Source of the DNA: SIG440 sp045645485
GTDB taxonomy: Bacteria; Bacillota; Clostridia; Monoglobales; Monoglobaceae
DNA length: 26,148 bases
Assembly: GCA_045645485.1 (NCBI GenBank)
Contig: JAZRIX010000018.1
Coordinates: 1-26,148 of the forward strand
Reading direction: 5' to 3'
A model generated the notes under the pieces. The model saw nothing but the letters and a program-made list of their open reading frames with translations, did no database searches and had not been told where the DNA came from. The position numbers and the translations under genes are program-made. Positions 7,032 through 15,608 of the stretch are shown piece after piece (position 1 is the stretch's first letter; each line of letters opens with the position of its first letter).

Positions 7032-7862
7032 TTATCTTTTATTGACCTCAACTGCTGCCTGAATCTTTGCATTTTCCCGAATAAGCTCGATGCACTTCTT
7101 GGGGCATTTTTCAACGCACACTCCACAGCCTATGCACTTTGAACCGTCAATTCTTGCAACATTGTTTTCAATCTTAATTGCTTCCTTTGGACAGTTCTTT
7201 GCACAAATTCCGCAGCCAAGACAGCCTGCATCGCACACAAGACGCACTTCCTTGCCCGATGCCTTTGAGTTACAGAATACTGCCGCTCTTGTGGAATACG
7301 GAATTCTTATGATAACACCTCTGGGGCACTCGGAAATACAAGCACCGCAATTTGTACAAAGATTTCTGTCAACCTGAGCCACACCGTTCACAATGCTGAT
7401 ACCGCCAAACTGACACTTTTCCACACAGGAGCCGCAACCAAGACAACCGTATGTACAGCCCTTCATTCCGCCCGCAAGACGGTTTGCCGTATGACAGTCT
7501 ATTCCCTGATGATTGAGATATCTGTCCTTTGCAACTTCGGGTGTTCCCATGCATGCAACAAAGGCAACCATTCTCTCTTCTTCCTCTGCTTCCACCCCCA
7601 TAATATCAGCAATTTTAGCCGCCGCATCAGGACCGCCCACAGGGCAAAGGTTAACCTTTGCCCCATCGCCGCAGATTGCTTCAGCATAAGCTGAACATCC
7701 CGCAAAACCGCAACCGCCGCAATTTGCACCGGGAAGACATTCAACAATTAGAGGAATTCTTTCGTCTTTTTTTACTTCAAATATTTTCGCTGCAATAGCC
7801 AGAAGTGCACCGAATATCAGTCCCATACCGCCTATTGCTATAACAGCATTCAAAATTCCCAT
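7032..7862 (-). CDS. rnfB: Rnf complex subunit RnfB (iron-sulfur)
   Basis: A 276-residue subunit that receives electrons from reduced ferredoxin and passes them into the Rnf complex. It has an N-terminal membrane helix, an N-terminal four-cysteine cluster motif (GANCGGCGFAGC, then LCPVGG), and two tandem ferredoxin modules with CLGCGSCVEKC, CTNCGACISECP, CLGCGICAKNCP and CIGCGVCVEKCP. That makes about five [4Fe-4S] sites, more than the short proteobacterial RsxB and as expected for Clostridia. I chose the ATG at 7862: an in-frame GTG at 7871 lies within the GAGGGGGTG ribosome binding site. It is the last gene of the operon, 13 bases after rnfA. Confidence 0.95.
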   Translation of the reverse strand: MGILNAVIAIGGMGLIFGALLAIAAKIFEVKKDERIPLIVECLPGANCGGCGFAGCSAYAEAICGDGAKVNLCPVGGPDAAAKIADIMGVEAEEEERMVAFVACMGTPEVAKDRYLNHQGIDCHTANRLAGGMKGCTYGCLGCGSCVEKCQFGGISIVNGVAQVDRNLCTNCGACISECPRGVIIRIPYSTRAAVFCNSKASGKEVRLVCDAGCLGCGICAKNCPKEAIKIENNVARIDGSKCIGCGVCVEKCPKKCIELIRENAKIQAAVEVNKR

Positions 7863-7875
7863 AAGATGCACCCCC

Positions 7876-8466
7876 TCAGAAGCTCAAGCCCGAAAAGCCC
7901 ATAAACGCAATGGACAAAAGGCTTGCTGTAATAAGTGTAATCGGCATTCCCTTGAGAAATTCAGGAATATTTGAGCTTTCAAGACGTTCACGCACGCCTG
8001 CAAAAAGAACAATCGCAAGAGTAAATCCGATACCTGCTGTTGTGCCGTACACAACAGACTTGATAAAGCTGTATTCCATACCGCCGAATTTTGTTATATT
8101 CTGAATGGCAACACCCAGAACCGCACAGTTTGTTGTAATCAACGGAAGATAGATTCCCAAAGAATTATAAAGACTCGGAACCGATTTCTGAAGAAACATT
8201 TCAACAAACTGAACAAGTACCGCAATTACAAGAATAAAGGCGATAGTCTGAAGATATTCAATCCCCAAAGCCACAAGAAGCTCCTGAACTGCCCATGTAA
8301 TTGCCGAAGCACATGCCATAACAAATACAACCGCAAAACCCATACCCGTTGCCGTTTCAACCTTCTTTGAAACACCAAGGAAAGGACATATTCCCAGGAA
8401 CTGAACCAGAACAAAGTTCTGAACAAGAATTGCACCGATACTGATAATAAGTAAATCTCTAAGCAA
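7876..8466 (-). CDS. rnfA: Rnf complex subunit RnfA (membrane)
   Basis: A 196-residue integral membrane subunit with six predicted helices. It is homologous to RnfE and pairs with it in inverted topology around a membrane-embedded iron centre. The candidate ligand cysteines are in LGICPFLG (C27) and TTNCAVLG (C114). The start is a TTG at 8466 that overlaps the end of rnfE by 8 bases and follows a GGGGG-type site. No ATG is available near the family N-terminus, and the length then matches the usual about 193 residues. Confidence 0.95.
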   Translation of the reverse strand: MLRDLLIISIGAILVQNFVLVQFLGICPFLGVSKKVETATGMGFAVVFVMACASAITWAVQELLVALGIEYLQTIAFILVIAVLVQFVEMFLQKSVPSLYNSLGIYLPLITTNCAVLGVAIQNITKFGGMEYSFIKSVVYGTTAGIGFTLAIVLFAGVRERLESSNIPEFLKGMPITLITASLLSIAFMGFSGLSF

Positions 8467-9067
8467 TTTTATTCGCCCCCTTCTTCTTTTTCTGTGAAAT
8501 AATGTTGATTACCATAACAATAATTCCGAGTGTAAGGAATGCACCGGGAGGCAGAATCATAATTGTCATAGGCTGGAAGCTCTCTCCAAGAAGGGATAAT
8601 CCAAAGATTGAGCCTGCGCCGAGAAGCTCTCTGATACTGCCGATAATTGTGAGGGCACATGTGAAGCCAAGACCCATACCAAGTCCGTCAAAGGCTGATT
8701 TTAAAGGACCGTTCTTTGAAGCAAATGCCTCTGCGCGGCCAAGGATAATACAGTTTACAACAATCAGCGGAATATATAATCCCAATGATTTTGAAAGAGA
8801 CGGAAGATATGCTTTCATAAGCATTTCAACGACAGTAACAAAGCTGGCAATAACAACTACATATGCTGCAATTCTGACTTTTTCAGGAATAAACTTTCTC
8901 AGCAATGATATAAAAATGTTTGAGCATACCAGAACCGCTGCCGTGGAAAGCCCCATGCCCACACCGTTTATAGCCGCCGTAGTAACCGCCAGTGTAGGAC
9001 ACATTCCAAGAAAGAGTACAAAGGTAGGATTTTCTTTAAATATACCGTTCAAAAATGTCTTCTTCAT
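8459..9067 (-). CDS. rnfE: Rnf complex subunit RnfE (membrane)
   Basis: A 202-residue membrane protein, paralogous to RnfA, with six hydrophobic segments and a lysine-rich C-terminus. The motif LGMCPTLAVT (C23) and VVNCIILG (C106) carry the two cysteines expected to bind the intramembrane iron cluster with RnfA. The ATG shares one base with the rnfG stop (TAATG), indicating translational coupling. Confidence 0.95.
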   Translation of the reverse strand: MKKTFLNGIFKENPTFVLFLGMCPTLAVTTAAINGVGMGLSTAAVLVCSNIFISLLRKFIPEKVRIAAYVVVIASFVTVVEMLMKAYLPSLSKSLGLYIPLIVVNCIILGRAEAFASKNGPLKSAFDGLGMGLGFTCALTIIGSIRELLGAGSIFGLSLLGESFQPMTIMILPPGAFLTLGIIVMVINIISQKKKKGANKIA

Positions 9068-9702
9068 TATTCCTTTGCTCCCCCTTCTTCAGTTTTTTCA
9101 GTTGGTTGGATATCAGCTATGTCTGCGTCTGCAGATTGAACAGCCTTTGCCGCAGCAACAGCTGAATTCACACAGCTTGTAACAGCCTTTGACGTAATTG
9201 TAGCACTGGAGATGGCCGAAATTTCGCCTTCCTTTGCCGCACCCTTCACAACCGTCAGGGTGTCCTTTGCACCCTTGAACTGGTCTGCAAACTTCGGTTT
9301 TGAAGCATTTGCTCCAAGACCTGCGGTTTCGGATGATTCAAGGATTTCTATGCGCTCAACAGCCATATCCTTTCCAATTCCGACCATAACCTTGATGTCA
9401 CCGCCATAGCCTTCAGAAGACACAACATTGACAACATAGCCCATAACCTCTGAATCTTTTTTACCGATATTTATTTTTTCTATAGTCGCTGAGCTGTCAG
9501 CAACCACTGCTTCGCCCTTATACTCATCAAATTTTTCCGCACCCGAAAGCACTTTTCGCAAAGCTTCCTGTTCAGCCGCAAAACTGTTTTCGGCAATAAT
9601 GGGTTTTGTCACACCGTCAACAACAGCAAGACAAAGTGCCGCAACTGCAGTTATTACAAAAAGCTTCAGAGCTGTAACAATTGTATCTTTTCCAAACATC
9701 AT
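9067..9702 (-). CDS. rnfG: Rnf complex subunit RnfG (FMN-binding)
   Basis: A 211-residue subunit with an N-terminal membrane helix (about 8-30) and an extracytoplasmic FMN-binding domain. The flavinylation motif is SSATIT (165-170), with T168 the expected site for covalent FMN attached by an ApbE-type flavin transferase. No apbE is present in the window. The family motif is usually written SGAT, so the second S is a small variation. The C-terminal tail after residue 190 is rich in Ala, Asp and Glu. The ATG overlaps the rnfD stop by four bases. Confidence 0.94.
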   Translation of the reverse strand: MMFGKDTIVTALKLFVITAVAALCLAVVDGVTKPIIAENSFAAEQEALRKVLSGAEKFDEYKGEAVVADSSATIEKINIGKKDSEVMGYVVNVVSSEGYGGDIKVMVGIGKDMAVERIEILESSETAGLGANASKPKFADQFKGAKDTLTVVKGAAKEGEISAISSATITSKAVTSCVNSAVAAAKAVQSADADIADIQPTEKTEEGGAKE

Positions 9703-10688
9703 TTGTTACCTCCTTCTGCTTTTTTTGTTTCCTTTGGTGCACCAAAACGCTTGGGAACACACTTTCTGTCAATCAACGGTGCCACAACATTCATAATCAG
9801 GATAGCATAAGAAGTACCCTCGGGATAACCGCCGAAAAGTCTTATTACCGCCGTCAGCACACCACAGCCAAAACCAAATATAATCTGACCGCACTTTGTA
9901 TACGGAGTTGTAACATAGTCCGTTGCCATAAAAAAGGCACCAAGCATAAGACCGCCCGAAAGAATGTGCATAAGTGCATCACCCTTGAAAAGACCGTTGC
10001 TGTCACCAAAAACAAAGGTCAGCACTGCAACAGTAATAATATATGTAGCAGGGATTCTCAGACTTATTATACCCTTCAGCAAAAGATATGCCGCACCCAG
10101 CAGAATAGCAAGGGTAGAAACCTCACCTATACAGCCTGCAGTATTTCCCAGAAACATTTCCAGATATGAAGGAAGGGGTTCAGCAAGACCGCCCTTCATT
10201 ATAGCAAGAGGTGTTGCTGACGAAACAGCATCCGAAAACGGCTGCTGCCACGTGGTCATAGCCTGTGCCCATGACGTAAGCAAAAACGCACGGGCCGCCA
10301 GAGCAGGATTCATAAAGTTGTGACCAATTCCGCCAAAGAACTGTTTAACTACAATTATAGCAAAGACCGAACCGATTGCCGCCATCCAGAGAGGAATGGT
10401 AACAGGAAGATTCATAGCAAGCAAAAGTCCCGTAACAACTGCACTGAAATCCGCTACTGTGGATGGTCTTTTCAAAAGCTTTTGCCAGCCCCATTCAGAA
10501 GCAACGGCAGCCAGCACACACACAAAAACAACAAGAAGTGCTCTGAAACCGAAAACCACCGTGCCTGCCGCAATAGCAGGAACAAGTGCAATTGCAACAT
10601 CAATCATAATCTTTGAGGTTGAGCTTCCGCTCCTTGTATGAGGAGACTCGGAAACTACCAGTTTTTCATTTATGTTTTCAAGAGCCAT
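9699..10688 (-). CDS. rnfD: Rnf complex subunit RnfD (membrane, FMN-binding)
   Basis: A 329-residue integral membrane subunit related to NqrB. It has about nine to ten hydrophobic segments, the conserved FGGIGHNFMNPALAAR stretch (118-133), and a flavinylation site DAVSSATPLA (153-162, T159 expected to carry FMN). It forms part of the electron and ion path across the membrane. The ATG shares one base with the rnfC stop and the stop overlaps rnfG, so rnfC-D-G-E are tightly coupled. Confidence 0.95.
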   Translation of the reverse strand: MALENINEKLVVSESPHTRSGSSTSKIMIDVAIALVPAIAAGTVVFGFRALLVVFVCVLAAVASEWGWQKLLKRPSTVADFSAVVTGLLLAMNLPVTIPLWMAAIGSVFAIIVVKQFFGGIGHNFMNPALAARAFLLTSWAQAMTTWQQPFSDAVSSATPLAIMKGGLAEPLPSYLEMFLGNTAGCIGEVSTLAILLGAAYLLLKGIISLRIPATYIITVAVLTFVFGDSNGLFKGDALMHILSGGLMLGAFFMATDYVTTPYTKCGQIIFGFGCGVLTAVIRLFGGYPEGTSYAILIMNVVAPLIDRKCVPKRFGAPKETKKAEGGNK

Positions 10689-12067
10689 TACTTCTTCACC
10701 TCCTGTTTTGCTTTTGCCGCAAGCTTGTTTCTTCCCGTCCTTATAAACCGCAGAGGATTCTGTTCAGCAGGACATACATATGTACAGGAACCGCACTGAA
10801 TACAATCCATTGCATTCAGCTTTTCAACTTTTTCAAGGTCATCCGCCACAACCGCTTCCTTGAGTACATTGGGAAGCAGATTCATAGGACATCCCTCAAC
10901 GCACTTTCCGCATCTCAGACAGCTTTCAGCAGTTTTTTCATAAAGCATATCCTCACTGAAAGCCAGAATTCCCGCTGAGCTTTTCACAATGGGAACATTT
11001 GTTGAAACCATTGCTACACCCATCATAGGACCGCCCATAATAACCTTGGCTGCAGTTTTCTGAAAGCCTCCGCAATGCCTGATTATATCCTCAACATTTG
11101 TACCCACACGAATTCTGAAATTGGATGGTTTCTTTATGCAGTCACCACTCACCGTCACAATACGCTTCACAACAGGAACACCGTACATAAAGGCTCTTCC
11201 GATTGCCGCACAGGTATCAATATTGTCAACAATACAACCCACATCCATAGGAAGCTTTCCGGGAGGAACCGACCTTCCTGTAACAGCCTTGATAAGATGC
11301 TTTTCAGACCCCTGAGGATATTTTGTTTTCAGCTTTACAACTTCAATAGTACAGTCTTTTGATTCTGCCGCACATTCACGCATTTTTTCAATAGCATCAG
11401 GCTTGTTGTTTTCAATTGCGATATACCCTTTTTTGAGACCGAAAATAGACATAATAATCTTCAGTCCTTCAAGAATCTCATAAGGTGTTTCAAGCATAGC
11501 ACGGTGGTCAGAAGTAAGGTAAGGCTCACACTCTGCCCCGTTGACAATTATATATTCTATTTTTTTATCGGGAGGCGGACTCAGCTTCACGTGAGTGGGG
11601 AATACAGCTCCGCCCATTCCTACCATTCCTGCCTCACGGATAACATCAACAATCTCTTTTGCCGTCATCTTTGTCCAGTCTTTTGTCACCATTTCGGGCG
11701 AAAGCTCATCAAGTCCGTCATTTTCAATTATAATGGAATTGATTTTTATTCCTGAATGATGCATTCTTGGCTCAATTGCCTTAACCGTTCCTGAAACCGA
11801 AGAATGAATGTGAGCAGACACAAAGCCTCCCGCTTCCGCAATCTTCTGTCCCATAAGAACTCGGTCACCCACCGCAACACACGGCACAGCGGGTGCACCA
11901 ATATGCTGCTGAAGAGGGAACACCATTTCATCCGATGGCGGTAAATCAATTATATACTGTGTTCGTGTATTTTCCTTCATTGCATCCGGATGGATTCCGC
12001 CTTTGAAGGTCTTTGTACCAAATCTCAGTACATTTCCGAGTTTTCCGAGTTTCTCTGACATTTTCAT
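10688..12067 (-). CDS. rnfC: Rnf complex subunit RnfC (NADH/FMN site)
   Basis: A 459-residue peripheral subunit that reduces NAD+. It has an N-terminal RnfC barrel/biotinyl-like domain (about 20-115), the nucleotide/FMN-binding region GMVGMGGAVFPTHVKL (from 147), a soluble-ligand-binding beta-grasp region (about 300-360), and two [4Fe-4S] motifs, C383/386/389/393 and C422/425/428/432. The ATG follows AAGGAGG with 8 bases. It is the first rnf gene and lies only 22 bases after the helicase-loader gene, with no terminator visible between them. Confidence 0.96.
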   Translation of the reverse strand: MKMSEKLGKLGNVLRFGTKTFKGGIHPDAMKENTRTQYIIDLPPSDEMVFPLQQHIGAPAVPCVAVGDRVLMGQKIAEAGGFVSAHIHSSVSGTVKAIEPRMHHSGIKINSIIIENDGLDELSPEMVTKDWTKMTAKEIVDVIREAGMVGMGGAVFPTHVKLSPPPDKKIEYIIVNGAECEPYLTSDHRAMLETPYEILEGLKIIMSIFGLKKGYIAIENNKPDAIEKMRECAAESKDCTIEVVKLKTKYPQGSEKHLIKAVTGRSVPPGKLPMDVGCIVDNIDTCAAIGRAFMYGVPVVKRIVTVSGDCIKKPSNFRIRVGTNVEDIIRHCGGFQKTAAKVIMGGPMMGVAMVSTNVPIVKSSAGILAFSEDMLYEKTAESCLRCGKCVEGCPMNLLPNVLKEAVVADDLEKVEKLNAMDCIQCGSCTYVCPAEQNPLRFIRTGRNKLAAKAKQEVKK

Positions 12068-12089
12068 AACAACTCCTCCTTGCCCAATG

Positions 12090-13061
12090 TCAAATTTTTT
12101 CTCTGGTCCTTTTTATTTTTCTTATATCCGCACCGAGAGTCTGCAGGATTTTGTATTCTCCCATAAACCTTGAAGTGATTCGCTGACTGTACATCTCAGC
12201 CAAAGTTTCAAAGCTGAGATTGGTGGAAATAACCGTACTCTTTCCTGCAGTTATTCTTGCATTTATGATATCAAAAAGTGTTGCCGACGTAAACTGAGTA
12301 ATAAATTCCGTACCCAAATCGTCAATAATCAATAAATCCACATCATAAACATATTTCACAATATCAGGTGTATCTTCGTCACCCTTGCCAAACTTTGCAG
12401 CTTCAAAAATCTCAAAAAGTCTGTATGCCGTCTGATAATAAACCGTCTTTCCTCTTTCAAGAGCACGGTTTGCAATACAGCTTGAAACAAAGGTTTTTCC
12501 CGTTCCGGCATTACCCAGAAGCAACAGATTCTCGTGGTTTATGTCAAAATTTTCTGCAAAAGTAATCGCAGTATCACAAACCACCTGCATAACCTTCATA
12601 ACCCTTCCGCTGTTTTCCTTCTGAGCTTCAAACAAGGACATATCAAAGGATTCAAAGGTCTGACTTCTCATAAACTCCGTAAGATTTGAATTTGCACCGA
12701 TATTTTTTGAAATAAGATTTTTGAGACACTCACAGCGTCTTCCCTCAACAAATCCCGTATCACGGCATATCCGACAGGAAAAAATCTCGTCCGTATAATC
12801 AGGTGCAAAGCCGTTTTCCACCAGAAGCTCCGCCTTTTTTTTCTGAAGCTCCTTGATGCTTGCTTTTATATCCTCAAAGCTGTTGCATTTGTCAAGAATA
12901 CACCCCAGAAGCCGTGTTCCGTTTTTCATAAGCTGGCTCTCCACCTCAGAAAAACCCGGTATCTTTCCGCATACCTCCATATGCCTCCTATGCTCCTCCG
13001 CCTTGTTTGAAAGACGAATTTCTTCAAGCTCACGGCTTGCCAAAACATAAGCTGATTCCAT
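12090..13061 (-). CDS. DnaI/DnaC-like replicative helicase loader (AAA+ ATPase)
   Basis: A 323-residue AAA+ protein of the IstB/DnaC/DnaI group. The N-terminal region (1-90) is helical and could contact the helicase. A zinc-binding motif C96-x2-C99...C110-x-C112 is like that of B. subtilis DnaI. Walker A is GNAGTGKT (183-190) and Walker B LLIIDD (243-248). Expected role: loading DnaB-type helicase at origins or stalled forks. I chose the ATG at 13061 because it is correctly spaced from GGAGGAG; an in-frame GTG at 13070 lies against that site. It follows the DnaD-like gene directly. An IstB-type transposition ATPase is less likely because of the zinc motif and the neighbour. Confidence 0.9.
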   Translation of the reverse strand: MESAYVLASRELEEIRLSNKAEEHRRHMEVCGKIPGFSEVESQLMKNGTRLLGCILDKCNSFEDIKASIKELQKKKAELLVENGFAPDYTDEIFSCRICRDTGFVEGRRCECLKNLISKNIGANSNLTEFMRSQTFESFDMSLFEAQKENSGRVMKVMQVVCDTAITFAENFDINHENLLLLGNAGTGKTFVSSCIANRALERGKTVYYQTAYRLFEIFEAAKFGKGDEDTPDIVKYVYDVDLLIIDDLGTEFITQFTSATLFDIINARITAGKSTVISTNLSFETLAEMYSQRITSRFMGEYKILQTLGADIRKIKRTREKI

Positions 13062-13066
13062 CTGTA

Positions 13067-14062
13067 TCACTCCTCCAGCATATCGCTAAGTATTTCTTCC
13101 GCAAAATTCGAATAATCAGGCTTGTTTGTATCTTCATAATTATTGAACTTGCTCTTCTGACCGCTTTCTTTTTTTCTGACAGGGGCATTCTTTATTTTAA
13201 AGATTTCCTCCTGAGCCTTAACCTGTTCAACAGTTTCAACGCCCTGTTCCTGCCAGTTGAGAAGAATTTTGTTCATATAAGCCCAGCTGAGCTTTCCCGT
13301 AGCTTCAACCGTTCTGTCATACGCCGCTGATATCAGTTCAGGCGGAATATTCTTTTCGCTCACCCACAAGCTGATATATTTCTTCTCGGTCTGAGTGAGT
13401 GCTCTGTCATAAATCCCAAGTATTCCTCTCACCTTTCCTTCATTGGAAAGTCTCAATTCTATTTCACGTATATATTCTTCTGCACTCTCATATGTATCAA
13501 TCCCCTTGTCCGCCCAGTCAATAGCAACAGTTTCAAGATATCTCTTTCCTGTTTTTCCCTGACGTGCCGCAAACTGAAGAAGCATTATAACCACTTCCAC
13601 AGGAAGACCAAGCCAGTCAACAAAGGAATATATCATTTCAAAATCTGAAGGACTAAGAAGCTTTTCAAGAATAATTTCCGCTTGCTTGAACAGATAATCC
13701 ACACTGTCATTCACCGATGCAACAGCATCAATTTCTGCAGCTTCATAAGACGGTCTCATACGCAGTCTTTCAGAAACAGACTTCTTTTCAGGCTTTTCCG
13801 CTTTTTTTCCGGCACTGCCTTTGGCAAACCGATACCCCTTTTCATCCTCTTCAAGCACTTCTGCCGTAACCCAGAAATCAATTGCCTCAACAACCGTCTC
13901 ACAACTGATATGCAAGCTTTTTGCAAGCTCTTCTTCTTTAAGGATTTTTCCGTTTTTTCTGTAACTGCTCAACGCAAAGATATAAATACGGAAATACTCA
14001 GCACAAGCCAATTTCCCCCATTTTTCAACAAAGCTGAAATCCAGCTCAAAACACTTCTTCAT
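13067..14062 (-). CDS. DnaD-like replication initiation protein
   Basis: A 331-residue protein with an N-terminal winged-helix-like domain (about 1-75), a lysine/glutamate-rich linker (80-105), and two DnaB_2/DDBH2-type helical modules. The first covers about 120-200 with ISAL-like YLETVAIDWADKGI, the second about 210-285 with WAYMNKILLNWQEQGV. The W-x-x-x-G pattern is typical of the DnaD C-terminal domain. A charged C-terminal tail follows. DnaD/DnaB proteins of Firmicutes remodel origin DNA and help recruit the helicase loader, encoded by the next gene. The stop codon overlaps that gene's ribosome binding site. Confidence 0.85.
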   Translation of the reverse strand: MKKCFELDFSFVEKWGKLACAEYFRIYIFALSSYRKNGKILKEEELAKSLHISCETVVEAIDFWVTAEVLEEDEKGYRFAKGSAGKKAEKPEKKSVSERLRMRPSYEAAEIDAVASVNDSVDYLFKQAEIILEKLLSPSDFEMIYSFVDWLGLPVEVVIMLLQFAARQGKTGKRYLETVAIDWADKGIDTYESAEEYIREIELRLSNEGKVRGILGIYDRALTQTEKKYISLWVSEKNIPPELISAAYDRTVEATGKLSWAYMNKILLNWQEQGVETVEQVKAQEEIFKIKNAPVRKKESGQKSKFNNYEDTNKPDYSNFAEEILSDMLEE

Positions 14063-14099
14063 TTTGGTTAATCCCTCACCATTATATGTAGTTATAAAT

Positions 14100-14128
14100 A
14101 TAATAACACAAAAATTTTAATTTGTCAT
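14100..14128 (-). promoter_or_regulatory. Promoter of the dnaD-dnaI-rnf transcription unit
   Basis: On the - strand: ATGACA (14123-14128), a 17-base spacer and TATTAT (14100-14105). It sits between the mnmE terminator and the dnaD-like start. The surrounding DNA is very A/T rich, so chance matches are possible. Confidence 0.55.
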
Positions 14129-14158
14129 CTAAAATTTTTTTCTTGTCTATTTTTTAAC

Positions 14159-14188
14159 AAAAAAAAGTAACCCCCGAAAAGGAGTTAC
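14159..14188 (-). terminator. Terminator of the dnaA-mnmE unit
   Basis: On the - strand an eight-pair stem (14181-14188 with 14167-14174, one G-U) is followed by eight T residues (14166-14159). The stem overlaps the mnmE stop codon. Confidence 0.85.
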
Positions 14189-15576
14189 TTACCTACGCAA
14201 AAACGTTCAAACACGCGGTCAATAATTTCATCCTGCACCGTTTGCCCCGTAACCTCACCCAGTGCTTCAATAACATCTTCAAGGTCAACATACAGCATAT
14301 CCGCAGGCATCCCTGTATTCAAGCTTTCAATCATGCCCATTGCAATGTTCTTTGCCTTTATCAGAGCATTCTTTTGTCTGTCGTTGGAAATAAACACATC
14401 CTCTGCACTTATTCCCCCGCTCATAAACATATCGGAAATCTTTTTCTCCAGACTGTCAATTCCCTGAACCTGACCATTTTCAGGCGTAGCTGTAAGAACA
14501 AATGCTCCAACATCTGTTTTCAATTTTTCCGCATACTCATCCACCGTCAAAAGAGAACCCTTATCTGTCTTGTTAAGAATAACAATAACATTTTTTCCTC
14601 TCATATAACCGAAAATTTCCATATCCTCGTCAGAAACGGGCTGAGAACTGTCCAGAACAAAGAGGCAAAGGTCTGCATCCTCGATATTCTTTTTTGCTTT
14701 GTCAATACCGATTTTTTCAACGGAATTATCACTTTCACGAATTCCCGCTGTATCAATAAGCCGAAGTGCAACACCGCTTATATTCACATATTCTTCAATT
14801 GTATCCCTCGTTGTTCCCGGAATGTCCGTGACTATTGCTCTCTCACTTCGGCTGAGTGCATTAAGAAGAGAAGATTTTCCTACATTAGGTCGCCCTGCAA
14901 TAACAGTCACAATACCGTCACGCATAATTTTTCCCTTTTTGAAGCCTTCAAGCATTTCGTCAATATCTGACGAGATATCATATATCATCTCACCAAGCTC
15001 AGCATTGCTCAAAGGTTCAATCTCATCAGGAAAATCTGCAACAGCTGAAATATTTGCCGCAAAAGCAACGGCTTTTTCACGGATTTCATTGACCCTTTGG
15101 GAAAGCTTTCCCGAAAGAGACTTCGCCGCATTTGACTGTCCCAGAGCCGATTTTGAATGTATAAGGTCAATAACCGCTTCAGCACCAATGAGGTCCATTT
15201 TTCCGTTTACAAAAGCACGGCGTGTAAATTCGCCTGCCTCTGCCTGTCTCATACCGCTCCTGAAGAGTTCTTCAAGAATGGACTCTGCCGCAAAATAACC
15301 GCCGTGACAGTTGATTTCAACAACATCCTCACCTGTATAGGAATTGGGTCCTTTCATAACAGCAACAAGAGCTTCGTCCAGAATTGTGCCGTCTTTGCTT
15401 TTTACCAGCGAAAGTGTAAGCTTGTGGCTTTCAAGCTCTGAAAGACATTTCCCGTTTTTGGGAAACACAATGCAGGATGCAGTTTTCACCGCATCCTCAC
15501 CGCTTATTCTTATAATTGCAATACCGCCCAGACCAATAGGGGTGGCAATTGCGCCGATTGTATCAAATTCTTTCAT
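14185..15576 (-). CDS. mnmE: tRNA modification GTPase MnmE
   Basis: A 463-residue protein that acts with MnmG in modifying U34 of certain tRNAs. It has the N-terminal tetrahydrofolate-binding domain (1-118, ATPIGLGGIAIIRISG), a helical domain, and an inserted G domain with GRPNVGKS (228-235), TTRD (255-258), DTAG (275-278) and NKTD (335-338). The C-terminal CVGK contains the functional cysteine (C460). It is 32 bases after dnaA with no terminator, so the two are probably co-transcribed. In many Firmicutes mnmE instead follows jag on the other side of dnaA, with mnmG next. Confidence 0.97.
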   Translation of the reverse strand: MKEFDTIGAIATPIGLGGIAIIRISGEDAVKTASCIVFPKNGKCLSELESHKLTLSLVKSKDGTILDEALVAVMKGPNSYTGEDVVEINCHGGYFAAESILEELFRSGMRQAEAGEFTRRAFVNGKMDLIGAEAVIDLIHSKSALGQSNAAKSLSGKLSQRVNEIREKAVAFAANISAVADFPDEIEPLSNAELGEMIYDISSDIDEMLEGFKKGKIMRDGIVTVIAGRPNVGKSSLLNALSRSERAIVTDIPGTTRDTIEEYVNISGVALRLIDTAGIRESDNSVEKIGIDKAKKNIEDADLCLFVLDSSQPVSDEDMEIFGYMRGKNVIVILNKTDKGSLLTVDEYAEKLKTDVGAFVLTATPENGQVQGIDSLEKKISDMFMSGGISAEDVFISNDRQKNALIKAKNIAMGMIESLNTGMPADMLYVDLEDVIEALGEVTGQTVQDEIIDRVFERFCVGK

Positions 15577-15608
15577 AGTTCTTCTCTCAATTGCGGCTTC
15601 GTTTTTTC

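Noticed and set aside
8502..9182. 226-codon rightward frame opposite rnfE/rnfG
   Set aside because: Crosses two conserved overlapping rnf genes on the other strand; composition is a mirror of membrane-helix codons.
12090..13061. IstB-type transposition helper
   Set aside because: Although AAA+ related, it has a DnaI-like zinc motif and follows a DnaD-like gene, with no transposase nearby.
14242..15298. Rightward frames opposite mnmE
   Set aside because: Antisense shadows of a clearly conserved gene; no independent start signals.
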